DNA from: Nitrospirillum amazonense
GTDB taxonomy: Bacteria > Pseudomonadota > Alphaproteobacteria > Azospirillales > Azospirillaceae
Length of the DNA: 64,000 nt
Reading direction: 5' to 3'
Assembly: GCF_007828035.1 (NCBI RefSeq)
Contig: NZ_VITV01000001.1
Span: 682,001 to 746,000 of the forward strand
Both the position numbers and the translations under genes were made by a program. This document shows, piece after piece, positions 19,478 through 27,682 of this stretch (its first letter is position 1; each line of letters starts with the position of its first letter). The notes below the pieces were generated by a model. That model was not told the origin of the DNA, searched no databases, and was given only the letters and a program-made list of their open reading frames with translations.

Positions 19478-20937
19478 CGCGGCTGGCTGCCCTGGGTGTT
19501 GTCCTGCGCGGGCTGGCCATTGGCAGGCTGGCCATTGCCGGGTTGATTGGGGTTGGGCGCACCCTGTGGCGTCGGGCCCTGGGCCGGGTCGCTGCCCGGC
19601 TGGCCGCCCTGGTTGCGGCGGCGATGGTGCTCACCCTCGGGCCCGGCCTGGCCGTTGCCGCCCTGACCCTGGCCGCGGTGGTGTTGGCCGGTGGCGCCCG
19701 CGGGCGCCCCGGCGTCCGGCGTCGCGCCCGCCGGGGCGGCGATGTTGATCTTGGCGCCGTCCTGCAGGCGGTCCTGGCCGTTGACCACCACGCGCTCGCC
19801 CACCTGCACGCCGTCGGACAGGGCGGACTTGTCGCCTTCGTTCAGGATGACGGTCACGGGGCGGGGGGTGACGGTGTTGTCCTCGTTGACGATGTAGACG
19901 AAGGTGCCGTTGGGGCCATGCTGGATGCTGGAGGCCGGCACCACGGCCAGCTTGGGCTTCACTTCCAGCAGCAGGCGCATGTTGACGAAGCCGCCCGGCC
20001 ACAGGCGATTGTCCTTGTTGGGGAAGGACGCCTTCAGCTTGATGGTGCCGGTGGTGGTGTCCACCTGGTTGTCCAGGGTGGTCAGGGTGCCCTTGTCCAG
20101 CTGGCGGCCGTCGGAACTGACGGCCAGCACGCTCAGCGTCTCGCCCTTGGCCAGGTGGGCATTGATGACGTCCAGCTGCTGCTGCGGCAGGGTAAAGACA
20201 CCCGAGATGGGCTGCATCTGGGTGATGACCACCAGGCCGGTGCTGTCGCCGGAGCTGACGATGTTGCCCACGTCCACCAGGCGCAGGCCGGTGCGGCCGT
20301 CGATGGGCGCCTTGGTCACCGTCCAGTCCAGGTTGGTCCGGGCGGTTTCCACGGCCGCCTGGTCGTACTTCAGCGTCGCCTCATACTGGGCGACGGTGGC
20401 CTTCTGCGTGTCATAGGTCTGCTGCGTGCCGTACTTCTCGGCCGCCAGGGCGCGGTACCGCTCCAGGTCCAGCCGGGCGTTGGCCAGTTGCGCCTGGTCC
20501 TGTGCCACCTTGGCCACCGCCTGGTCATACGCCGCCTGGTACAGGCGCGGATCGACCACCGCCAGGGTGTCGCCGGCCTTCACGGTCTGGCCTTCGGTGA
20601 AGGCGACCTTGGTCAGCTGGCCGCCGATGCGGGTCTTGACCGTGACGGTGTTCAGCGCCTGCACCGTGCCCAGGCCGTCCAGGTAGACCGGCATGTCGGC
20701 CAGCACCACCGGCGTCACCGCCACGGTTGGGATGGAGAAGCCGCCGCCGCGACGCCCGCCGCCCCCACCGGGGCCCCCGGGGCCGCCCGGGGGCGGGCCG
20801 CCGGCGCCGGGCCGCCCACCCGGCGCACCTGGGGGGCTGCCCGCGTCCTGGCTGCTCGGCTTCTTGTGCATGACCCACCACGCGCCACCACCCAGCAGCA
20901 CCACGACCAGGGCAGACACCCAAACACTGCGTCGCAT
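19474..20937 (-). CDS. mdtA: RND periplasmic adaptor, MdtA-like, with long low-complexity ends
   Basis: Membrane-fusion protein of the RND pump, 487 residues, longer than the ~415 of E. coli MdtA. An N-terminal anchor ([17 protein letters not shown]) is followed by a Gly/Pro linker of about 45 residues. The adaptor core then shows [20 protein letters not shown], a short alpha hairpin around residues 140-220, a beta barrel and a membrane-proximal domain ending near INIAAPAG. The last ~85 residues are Gln/Asn/Gly/Pro-rich, with repeats such as [11 protein letters not shown]. First gene of the minus-strand operon, overlapping mdtB by four bases. No regulator is adjacent. Confidence 0.92.
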   Translation of the reverse strand: MRRSVWVSALVVVLLGGGAWWVMHKKPSSQDAGSPPGAPGGRPGAGGPPPGGPGGPGGGGGRRGGGFSIPTVAVTPVVLADMPVYLDGLGTVQALNTVTVKTRIGGQLTKVAFTEGQTVKAGDTLAVVDPRLYQAAYDQAVAKVAQDQAQLANARLDLERYRALAAEKYGTQQTYDTQKATVAQYEATLKYDQAAVETARTNLDWTVTKAPIDGRTGLRLVDVGNIVSSGDSTGLVVITQMQPISGVFTLPQQQLDVINAHLAKGETLSVLAVSSDGRQLDKGTLTTLDNQVDTTTGTIKLKASFPNKDNRLWPGGFVNMRLLLEVKPKLAVVPASSIQHGPNGTFVYIVNEDNTVTPRPVTVILNEGDKSALSDGVQVGERVVVNGQDRLQDGAKINIAAPAGATPDAGAPAGATGQHHRGQGQGGNGQAGPEGEHHRRRNQGGQPGSDPAQGPTPQGAPNPNQPGNGQPANGQPAQDNTQGSQPR

Positions 20938-21655
20938 CGAAATCCCAACCTTCCCGATGATCTCTGGAACCCGGGTTTATACGCCGGCCGTCCGAAGATC
21001 CTGTTGTCTCGCTTATTCCCACGGATGGGCGTGGCCGGTAAGATTTGAAAAGGCCCGTACCCGACTGCCCTGCCTTGTATTTCGCGCCTTCTCTTACCCC
21101 GAAAACCGCCAGGCGTCAGCACCGCTTGCACCCGCCCGCCTGGGTCCGCTTCGCCGTCCATCCTCAGGGCCATCCCGCCCATGCCGGCCGGCAGGCTATA
21201 GCGGTGCCGGGTGACGGTTTTATGTCATCCCACGCCGGATACCGCCTGCGCCAATTGGCGCATGGCAGGGTGAAACCGGCCCGCGCGGCATGATCGGGAC
21301 CGGATGATTTTGCATCGCGGCAAATCGCGCTCTGGTTTGGGGTTGACGCGGGTCCCCCGCCCGGTTTATTGGCGGGCCGTCGGTTGTCCTCCGCCGTCTG
21401 GAACCCCGGTTCCGCACGACGGGCGATATGCCGTCAACCCCAAGAGAACAGTCACCCTGAGAATGAACCCTCGACCTAGTGAGAGCGGCGCGGACCCGTT
21501 TGGCCGGACCCATCCGGCGCGACTGGTCGCTACAGACCGCCAGCCGGGACAGGGGTGTGGGTGGGAGTGTCGGGCCCCTCGCTGAGACGGGGGCATCGAC
21601 GCCCCCATCCCCGCCTTCGTCCCCGCCGGGCACCGGCCGCGTGACGGAGGCAGCA
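20938..21655. other. long intergenic region between the mdtABC and ABC operons
   Basis: About 720 bases without a convincing gene. The left part should hold the mdtABC promoter (minus strand). The right part (about 21400-21655) is rich in short inverted repeats and is listed separately as a possible structured leader. Open frames here on both strands have Arg/Pro-rich compositions typical of non-coding GC-rich DNA. Confidence 0.6.
21440..21640 (+). promoter_or_regulatory. candidate structured 5' leader of the ABC transporter operon
   Basis: Several hairpins sit in series ahead of the small ORF at 21656: CCGG/CCGG at 21504-21517, GGTC/GACC at 21525-21538, GGGGGC/GCCCCC at 21589-21606 and GCCGG/CCGGC at 21625-21637. 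An unpaired-looking stretch with CTGAGAATGAACCC and ACCTAGTGAGAGC precedes them. Such an arrangement can be a riboswitch or attenuator. Fragments resemble TPP (CTGAGA, GACCT) and M-box (TAGGTGAGGC-like, GGGACA) signatures, but neither motif is complete, so I name no class. Confidence 0.3.
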
Positions 21656-21901
21656 ATGGCCCTCAACAAGACCCGTTTTTCCGCCGGGACCGATCCCGTG
21701 TCCGCCGTCATGGCGGCGGCGGCCCGTGCCGCGCAGGCGCAGCGCGCGGCCCTCTCTGGCCATGGCCTCACCCTGGTGTGGCGGCAGGATGCCGCCGGCC
21801 GCCCCGTTATGGGCTGGATGCTGATGCGCCGGCCGGTGGCCGCCAATGACATCGCCGCCAACGACGCACCGTCGGAGGGCCGAACGCGGTACGCCCGCTG
21901 A
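21656..21901 (+). CDS. small hypothetical protein, 81 aa
   Basis: Short protein starting at ATG 21656, with a good ribosome binding site (ACGGAGG, 6 bases upstream). Residues 12-40 are Ala-rich and probably helical (SAVMAAAARAAQAQRAAL). A Trp-containing beta-like stretch follows (GLTLVWRQDAAGRPVMGWMLMRRP), then a polar tail. No signal peptide or membrane segment. It lies 75 bases before the ABC permease gene and on the same strand, so it may be the first gene of that operon. I do not recognise a family. The strong RBS and the position argue for a real gene, but composition alone does not prove it. Confidence 0.5.
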   Translation: MALNKTRFSAGTDPVSAVMAAAARAAQAQRAALSGHGLTLVWRQDAAGRPVMGWMLMRRPVAANDIAANDAPSEGRTRYAR

Positions 21902-21976
21902 CCGGTACCTGATTCCCCTGACGCTGTTCGGGCCCGACACCCCATCCGAAACCAAGGGTGACGGGGGGAACGGCCA

Positions 21977-23731
21977 ATGACGATGCATGTCCTTCACGGC
22001 GGCCGTGACGGGCTGGGATCACCCAGCCCGCTTGCCCGCCTGGCGCCGTCCCGCTGGGACGTCGTGGCCTTGCCGCTGGTCCTGGGCCTGCTGGCCCTGT
22101 TGGTCTTCGGCGGGCACGAGGTGGCGCAGCCGCTGTCGCAGCTGGAACGCACGCCCATCACCCTGGACCCGTGGACGCTGCCCTACTACGCCCTGCGCAC
22201 GACGCTGCGCATGCTGGCGGCCCTGGGCGCATCCCTGCTGTTCACCCTGGTCTATGCGCCGCTGGCGGTGAAAAGCCAGCGCGCGGGGCAGATCCTCATC
22301 CCGGCGCTGGACATCCTGCAGTCCGTGCCGGTGCTGACATACCTGTCCTTCACCGTGACCTTCTTCCTGGGCTTGTTCCCCGGCCAGGTGGTGGGGGCGG
22401 AGCTGGCCTCCATCTTCGCCATCTTCACCAGCCAGGCCTGGAACATGACCTTCAGCTTCTACCAGTCGCTGCGGACGGTGCCGTCCGACCTGGAAGAGGT
22501 GTGCACGGGCTATCACTTCTCCACCTGGCAGCGCTTCTGGCGGCTTGAGGTGCCCTTCGCCATCCCCGGCCTGGTCTGGAACATGATGATGAGCATGTCC
22601 GGCGGCTGGTTCTTCGTCGTGGCGGCCGAGGCGGTGACGGTGGGCAGCACCACCATCACCCTGCCGGGCGTGGGCGCCTATCTGGCGCTGGCCATCGAGC
22701 AGCGCGACCTGGGCGCCATCGGCTGGGTCATCCTGACCATGCTGGGCGTCATCATCCTTTATGACCAGCTGCTGTTCCGGCCGCTGGTCGCCTGGGCCGA
22801 CCGCTTCCGCGCCGACACCGTGCAGGCAGAGGAACGCCCGACCTCCTGGGTGCTGACCATGGTGGAACGCTCCACTCTGTTCCGCACCTTGGGCCGGCCG
22901 GCCGGCGGCGCCGCCCGCGCTACCTTGCGCTGGCGCCTGCCGTCCCTGCCCAAGCTGCCGGCACCCAGGCTCAGCCCCCGGGCCGTGCGCATGGGGGATT
23001 ATGTGTGGCAGGGCGCCCTGGCCGTCATGGCGCTGTACGTGGCGGTGCACGGCGTCCAGTTCATGGCCACCGGCGTCACCTGGGGTGATGTCGGCCATGT
23101 GGTGCTGCTGGGCCTGGCCACCATGGTCCGGGTGGTGGTGCTGATCGTCCTGGCGGCGGTCATCTGGGTACCGATCGGGGTGATGGTGGGCATGCGCCCG
23201 CGCCTGGCCGCCATCGTCCAGCCGCTGGCCCAGTTCCTGGCCGCCTTCCCGTCCAACCTGTTCTTCCCCGTGGCGGTGGCGGCCATCGTGCACTGGACCC
23301 TGAACCCGGACATCTGGCTGTCGCCGCTGATGATCCTGGGCACGCAGTGGTACATCCTGTTCAACGTGGTGGCCGGTTCCCAGGCCTACCCCGTGGATCT
23401 GCGCGACGTTATCGCCAACCTGCGCCTGCGCGGCTGGAAGAAGTGGCGGGACGCCCTGCTGCCCGGTGTCTTCCCCCACCTGGTGACGGGGGCCATCACC
23501 GCCAGCGGCGGCGCCTGGAACGCCAGCATCGTGGCCGAGGCCGTGTCCTGGGGCGATACCCACGTCCAGGCACGTGGACTTGGCGCCTATATCGCCCAGA
23601 TGACGACAGACGCCGACTTCCCGCGCCTGGTGCTGGGCAACGTCGTCATGGTCTGTTTCGTCGTGCTGTTCAACCGTCTGGTCTGGCGGCCGCTGTACGC
23701 GTACGCCGAACGCCGCCTGCGCGTGTCCTGA
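21977..23731 (+). CDS. ABC transporter permease, two fused permease domains
   Basis: Inner-membrane permease of 584 residues made of two tandem BPD_transp_1 (MetI-like) domains of the nitrate/sulfonate/bicarbonate class, at about residues 60-270 and 340-575. Each domain has six or so helices and an EAA-type loop that docks on the ATPase. The first is around EEVCTGYHFSTWQRFWRLEV and the second around RDVIANLRLRGWKKWRDALL. Normally two copies of a single-domain permease dimerise; here one chain could form the whole pore. ATG 21977 is preceded by GGGTGACGGGGGGAA. It is followed after 19 bases by the ATPase gene. No substrate-binding protein gene is nearby, so the substrate and even the direction of transport are open. 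Confidence 0.9.
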   Translation: MTMHVLHGGRDGLGSPSPLARLAPSRWDVVALPLVLGLLALLVFGGHEVAQPLSQLERTPITLDPWTLPYYALRTTLRMLAALGASLLFTLVYAPLAVKSQRAGQILIPALDILQSVPVLTYLSFTVTFFLGLFPGQVVGAELASIFAIFTSQAWNMTFSFYQSLRTVPSDLEEVCTGYHFSTWQRFWRLEVPFAIPGLVWNMMMSMSGGWFFVVAAEAVTVGSTTITLPGVGAYLALAIEQRDLGAIGWVILTMLGVIILYDQLLFRPLVAWADRFRADTVQAEERPTSWVLTMVERSTLFRTLGRPAGGAARATLRWRLPSLPKLPAPRLSPRAVRMGDYVWQGALAVMALYVAVHGVQFMATGVTWGDVGHVVLLGLATMVRVVVLIVLAAVIWVPIGVMVGMRPRLAAIVQPLAQFLAAFPSNLFFPVAVAAIVHWTLNPDIWLSPLMILGTQWYILFNVVAGSQAYPVDLRDVIANLRLRGWKKWRDALLPGVFPHLVTGAITASGGAWNASIVAEAVSWGDTHVQARGLGAYIAQMTTDADFPRLVLGNVVMVCFVVLFNRLVWRPLYAYAERRLRVS

Positions 23732-23750
23732 AGGAACGGAGGTCCCCATC

Positions 23751-25160
23751 ATGAACCTGACCCCGAAGTCCCTGCGCGCGGCCCTGGGCGTGCATGCCCC
23801 GGCCGACCTGGCCACCGCCGGAGTCGCTCCCCGTGGGGCGTCCTCCGGCCCCCGTCCGCTGCCCAGCGGCGTGCCCATCCTGACCGTGAAGGACGTCAGC
23901 AAGCGTTACGACGCCGACCCCGACAGCCCCCTGGTGCTGGATAACGTCAACATGACGGTGGACCGGCGCGAGATTGTGGCCCTGCTGGGCCGCTCCGGCT
24001 CCGGCAAGTCCACCCTGCTGCGCATCATCGCCGGCCTGCTGTCCTCCACCTCGGGCCAGGTGTCCGTGGCGGGCAAGCCGGTTTCCGGCCCGGCCAACGA
24101 CGTGGCCATGGTCTTCCAGTCGTTCGCCCTGTTCCCCTGGCTGACGGTGCTGGAGAACGTGCAGGTGGGACTGGAGGCGCGCGGCGTGCCCCCGGCGGAG
24201 ATGCGCAAGCGCGCGCTGGCTGCCATCGACCTCATCGGCCTGGACGGGTTCGAGAACGCCTATCCCCGCGAACTGTCGGGCGGCATGCGCCAGCGCGTGG
24301 GCTTCGCCCGCGCCCTGGTGCTGGATCCCGGCATCCTGTTGCTGGACGAGCCGTTCTCGGCCCTGGACGTGCTGACGGCTGAAACCGTCCGTACCGACTT
24401 CCTGGACCTGTGGGGCGATGGTCACCTGGCCATCGGCGCCGTGTTGCTGGTCACCCACAACATCGAGGAGGCGGTGCAGATGTGCGACCGTATCCTGGTG
24501 ATGTCGTCCAACCCGGGCCGGGTCGCGGCGGAGATCGAGGTGACGCTGCCCCATCCGCGCGTCCGCACCGACCCGGCCTTCCGCCAGCTGGTGGACCACA
24601 TCTATGGCCTGATGACCCGCCGGCGCAAGGCGGCGCCGGGCATCGCCGAGACGCTGGCCGCCGGCCTCAGCCTGCAGCTGCCGCATGTGTCGACCAACGT
24701 GCTGGCCGGTCTGATGGAAATGGTGGATGCCGAGCCGCACAACGGCGTGGCCGACCTGCCCGTCATCTCCTCCGCCCTGCAGATGTCCACCGACGACCTG
24801 CTGAAGGTGGCGGAAACCTTGCAGATGCTGGGCTTCGCCGAGGTGGTGGAGGGCGACATCCGCCTGCTGCCCCCAGCGCGGCAATTCGCCCAGGCCGAGC
24901 TGGACGTGCGCAAGCGCCTGTTCGCCGACCATCTGCTGCAACGCATCCCGCTGGCCAGCCACATCCGCCGCGTCCTGCAGGAACGCCCAAACCACCGCGC
25001 CCCCCGGCCCCGCTTCGAGACGGAGCTGGAGGATCATATGTCCGAGACCGCGGCGGATGAGACGCTGAAGGCCATGATCAGCTGGGCGCGCTATGCCGAG
25101 GTCTTCGCCTATGACGGCGACACGGCGCAGTTCCACCTGGACGCGGAGGAAGAGGCTTAG
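23751..25160 (+). CDS. ABC transporter ATPase with C-terminal AAA-associated domain
   Basis: Cytoplasmic ATPase of 469 residues that powers the fused permease encoded just upstream. The NBD spans about residues 43-285, with Walker A GRSGSGKST (80-88), the signature LSGGMRQRV, Walker B ILLLDEPFSALD and the H-loop LLVTHN. The ~180-residue C-terminal extension (SLQLPHVSTNVLAGLMEMVD onward, ending DAEEEA) matches the AAA_assoc_C type seen in some nitrate/sulfonate-class ATPases and is likely regulatory. The first ~40 residues are a Pro/Ala-rich lead-in. RBS AAGGAACGGAGG is visible. It ends at 25160, followed by a short intergenic stretch with a hairpin. Confidence 0.92.
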   Translation: MNLTPKSLRAALGVHAPADLATAGVAPRGASSGPRPLPSGVPILTVKDVSKRYDADPDSPLVLDNVNMTVDRREIVALLGRSGSGKSTLLRIIAGLLSSTSGQVSVAGKPVSGPANDVAMVFQSFALFPWLTVLENVQVGLEARGVPPAEMRKRALAAIDLIGLDGFENAYPRELSGGMRQRVGFARALVLDPGILLLDEPFSALDVLTAETVRTDFLDLWGDGHLAIGAVLLVTHNIEEAVQMCDRILVMSSNPGRVAAEIEVTLPHPRVRTDPAFRQLVDHIYGLMTRRRKAAPGIAETLAAGLSLQLPHVSTNVLAGLMEMVDAEPHNGVADLPVISSALQMSTDDLLKVAETLQMLGFAEVVEGDIRLLPPARQFAQAELDVRKRLFADHLLQRIPLASHIRRVLQERPNHRAPRPRFETELEDHMSETAADETLKAMISWARYAEVFAYDGDTAQFHLDAEEEA

Positions 25161-25315
25161 TTTTTTCCTCAAGCGCCGGCAGCCGCATTCACGGCTTTGG
25201 CTTTCCTCGATTTTTAGTCCGCTCCGCTTCCCAAAAATCTCCGGCGGACGCGGTCGCGTCCTAGGAGGAGGGTTAAGGGGCCAGCATTCCAAGTTTGCGA
25301 GAAGAGGCTTGGCAG

Positions 25316-25349
25316 AACGGGCCGCCGGTGGTGCACTGCGCGGCCCGTT
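25316..25349. terminator. inverted repeat after the ABC operon, possible terminator or attenuator
   Basis: AACGGGCCGC (25316-25325) and GCGGCCCGTT (25340-25349) form a perfect 10-bp stem with a 14-base loop, followed by CCCCTTTC. It lies between the ATPase stop and the peptidase start at 25370. The T tract is weak, so it may be a poor terminator or may affect the peptidase leader. Confidence 0.4.
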
Positions 25350-25369
25350 CCCCTTTCTGGACACCGCCC

Positions 25370-27574
25370 ATGGCCCGCCTGGCTGCCCCCCGCCTCATCG
25401 CCCTGTCCTTGGCTGGAATGGCTTGGTTTGGCGGTGGTGCCGGGGCGGTGGGTCTGCCCTCCACCCCGGCCAAGCCCGTGACGGACAGCTTCTTCGGCCA
25501 GCCGGTGGCCGATCCCTACCGCTGGCTGGAGGATTGGTCCGACCCGGTGGTGAAGCGCTGGTCGGCTGATGAGAACGCCTACAGCCGCGTCTACCTGGAC
25601 GCCGTACCCCAGCGCGCCGCCATCAAGGCGCGCCTGGAGTCGCTGATCGCCGCTACGCCCAGCCGTTATTCCGGCGTGCGCGCCGCCGGCGGCCATCTGT
25701 TCGCCCGCTATATCGACCCGCGCCTGCAACAGCCGCAGGTGGTCATGATCGATGATGGGATGACCACGGCGCCGTCGCGCGCGCTGGACGTGAAGGTGAT
25801 CATCGACCCCAACCGGATCGACTCGCGCGGCCTGACGGCGGTGGACTGGTTCGTGCCGTCCCCCGACGGCCGGCTGGTGGCCGCCAGCCTGTCCACGGGC
25901 GGCAGTGAGAATGGCAGCGTGCATGTCTTTGACACCGCCACCGGGACGGAGGTGGGTGAGGTCATTCCCCGCGTGCAATATCCCACCGGCGGTGGCGACC
26001 TGGCCTGGTCCGCGGACGGCAAGGGCTTCTGGTACACCCGCTACCCGGGGGAGGAGCGGCCGGAGGCCGACCGTCATTTCTACATGCAGGTCTACTGGCA
26101 CCCGCTGGGTGGCGATTCACGCAACGACAGTTACGTGCTGGGCCGCGACTTTCCCCGCATCGCGGAGGTGGAGCTGGACAATCGCGAAGGCACGGGGCCC
26201 CTGGTCATCTCGGTCGCCAACGGCGATGGCGGGGAATTCGAACACTTCCTGCTGCCCCAGGCCGCCGGGCCTACCGGCACACCGGCGCCGGTGACCCGGT
26301 TCGCCGACAAGGCGGTGGCGGTGGCGCCCGGGCCCGACGGCGCGCTTTACCTGATTTCCCGCCTGAATGCGCCGGCGGGGCGCCTGTTGCGCCTGGCGCC
26401 GGGGGACACCAACCTGGTCCATGCCAAGGTGCTGGTACCCGAGGGCAAGGCGGCGCTGCTGTCCGACCGGGGCTCCCACTCCCTGGCCGTGACGGACAGC
26501 CGCGTCTATCTGCGCCGCATTGAAGGCGGCCCCATCACCGTGGCCATGGTGGCGCCGGCCACGGGTCAGCCGCTGGGTCCGCTGCCCCTGCCGCCGGTCT
26601 CCGCCAACCATGAGCTGGTGCCCCTGGCCGGCAACCGCGTGCTCTATGACATGACCACCTATCTCAAGGCGCCCGCCTACGCCATCTACGACGAGCGCCG
26701 GCAAAGCATGGACGAAACCAAGCTGTCCGCCGCCGGTGGGCTGGATTTCAGCGACGCCGAGGTGGTGCGCGACGCCGCCACCTCCGCCGATGGTACCTCG
26801 GTGCCGGTCACCATCATCATTCCGAAGGGCGCGCGCAAAGGGGGCAAGGCGCCCGCGCTGCTGACCGGCTACGGCGGCTTCGGCGTCAGCCTGACGCCGG
26901 GCCAGCTCACGGCGGAACAGCGCTTGTGGCTGGACGCCGGCGGCATCTACGCCATCGCCAACTTGCGCGGCGGGGCGGAGTTTGGCGAGGCCTGGCACGA
27001 TGCTGGCCGCCTGACGAACAAGCAGCATGTCTTCGACGATTTCGCCGCCGTGGCCCGCCTGCTGGTGCAGCGGGGCTATACCGATGCCGACCACCTGGCC
27101 CTGATCGGCGGCAGCAATGGCGGCCTGCTGATGGGCGCCACCCTGACCCAGCATCCGGACCTGGCCCGCGCCGTGGTGGGCAATGTCGGCATCTACGACA
27201 TGGTGCGGACGGAACTGGACCCCAACGGCGCCTTCAACATCACCGAATACGGCACCGTGAAGGATTCGGCGCAGTTCCAGGCGCTGTACGCTTATTCGCC
27301 CTATCACCATGTGACGGATGGGGTCCGCTATCCCGCCGTGCTGCTGGCGACGGGGGAGAATGACGGCCGCGTGAATCCCATGCATTCGCGCAAGATGGTG
27401 GCCCGGCTGCAGGCGGCCAACCCCACCGGCCTGCCCATCCTGCTGCGCACCACCGCCAATGCCGGTCATGGCCATGGCAGTTCCCTGGCCGAGCGCGTGG
27501 CCCTATCGACGGACATCTACGGCTTCCTGTTTGACCAGCTGGCCATGACCCTGCCGCCGCCATCGGCCAAGTGA
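25370..27574 (+). CDS. secreted prolyl oligopeptidase (S9A)
   Basis: Serine peptidase of family S9A, 734 residues, cleaving after proline in short peptides. A signal peptide is likely at residues 1-24 (MARLAAPRLIALSLAGMAWF), so it acts in the periplasm. The N-terminal beta-propeller is preceded by the family block DPYRWLEDWSDP. The C-terminal alpha/beta hydrolase domain has the triad Ser582 (GGSNGG), Asp665 (ENDGRV) and His700 (AGHGHG), plus the oxyanion-region block NLRGGAEFGE. ATG 25370 is chosen because it starts the signal peptide; an earlier in-frame start at 25295 adds 25 residues. It stands alone. With the S46 peptidase it suggests use of external peptides. Confidence 0.93.
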   Translation: MARLAAPRLIALSLAGMAWFGGGAGAVGLPSTPAKPVTDSFFGQPVADPYRWLEDWSDPVVKRWSADENAYSRVYLDAVPQRAAIKARLESLIAATPSRYSGVRAAGGHLFARYIDPRLQQPQVVMIDDGMTTAPSRALDVKVIIDPNRIDSRGLTAVDWFVPSPDGRLVAASLSTGGSENGSVHVFDTATGTEVGEVIPRVQYPTGGGDLAWSADGKGFWYTRYPGEERPEADRHFYMQVYWHPLGGDSRNDSYVLGRDFPRIAEVELDNREGTGPLVISVANGDGGEFEHFLLPQAAGPTGTPAPVTRFADKAVAVAPGPDGALYLISRLNAPAGRLLRLAPGDTNLVHAKVLVPEGKAALLSDRGSHSLAVTDSRVYLRRIEGGPITVAMVAPATGQPLGPLPLPPVSANHELVPLAGNRVLYDMTTYLKAPAYAIYDERRQSMDETKLSAAGGLDFSDAEVVRDAATSADGTSVPVTIIIPKGARKGGKAPALLTGYGGFGVSLTPGQLTAEQRLWLDAGGIYAIANLRGGAEFGEAWHDAGRLTNKQHVFDDFAAVARLLVQRGYTDADHLALIGGSNGGLLMGATLTQHPDLARAVVGNVGIYDMVRTELDPNGAFNITEYGTVKDSAQFQALYAYSPYHHVTDGVRYPAVLLATGENDGRVNPMHSRKMVARLQAANPTGLPILLRTTANAGHGHGSSLAERVALSTDIYGFLFDQLAMTLPPPSAK

Positions 27575-27682
27575 CGCATTAAGCCGGATGGTGCATTAAG
27601 GCTGTCGCGGGCGGGGTGGCTGGCCCATAGTAGGGACCTGTTTTTCCTGATCCTGTTCCCCCGCAAGGAACCGCCTGGTGCC

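Noticed and set aside
21440-21640. TPP riboswitch or M-box call
   Set aside because: Only fragments of the consensus are present; the 3' conserved parts (CGTAGGG for TPP, GCTGGATGC for M-box) are missing. Kept only as an unclassified structured leader.
21220-21945. Minus-strand open frame of 241 codons
   Set aside because: Arg/Pro-rich and without domain, opposite the leader and the small ORF with a good RBS.
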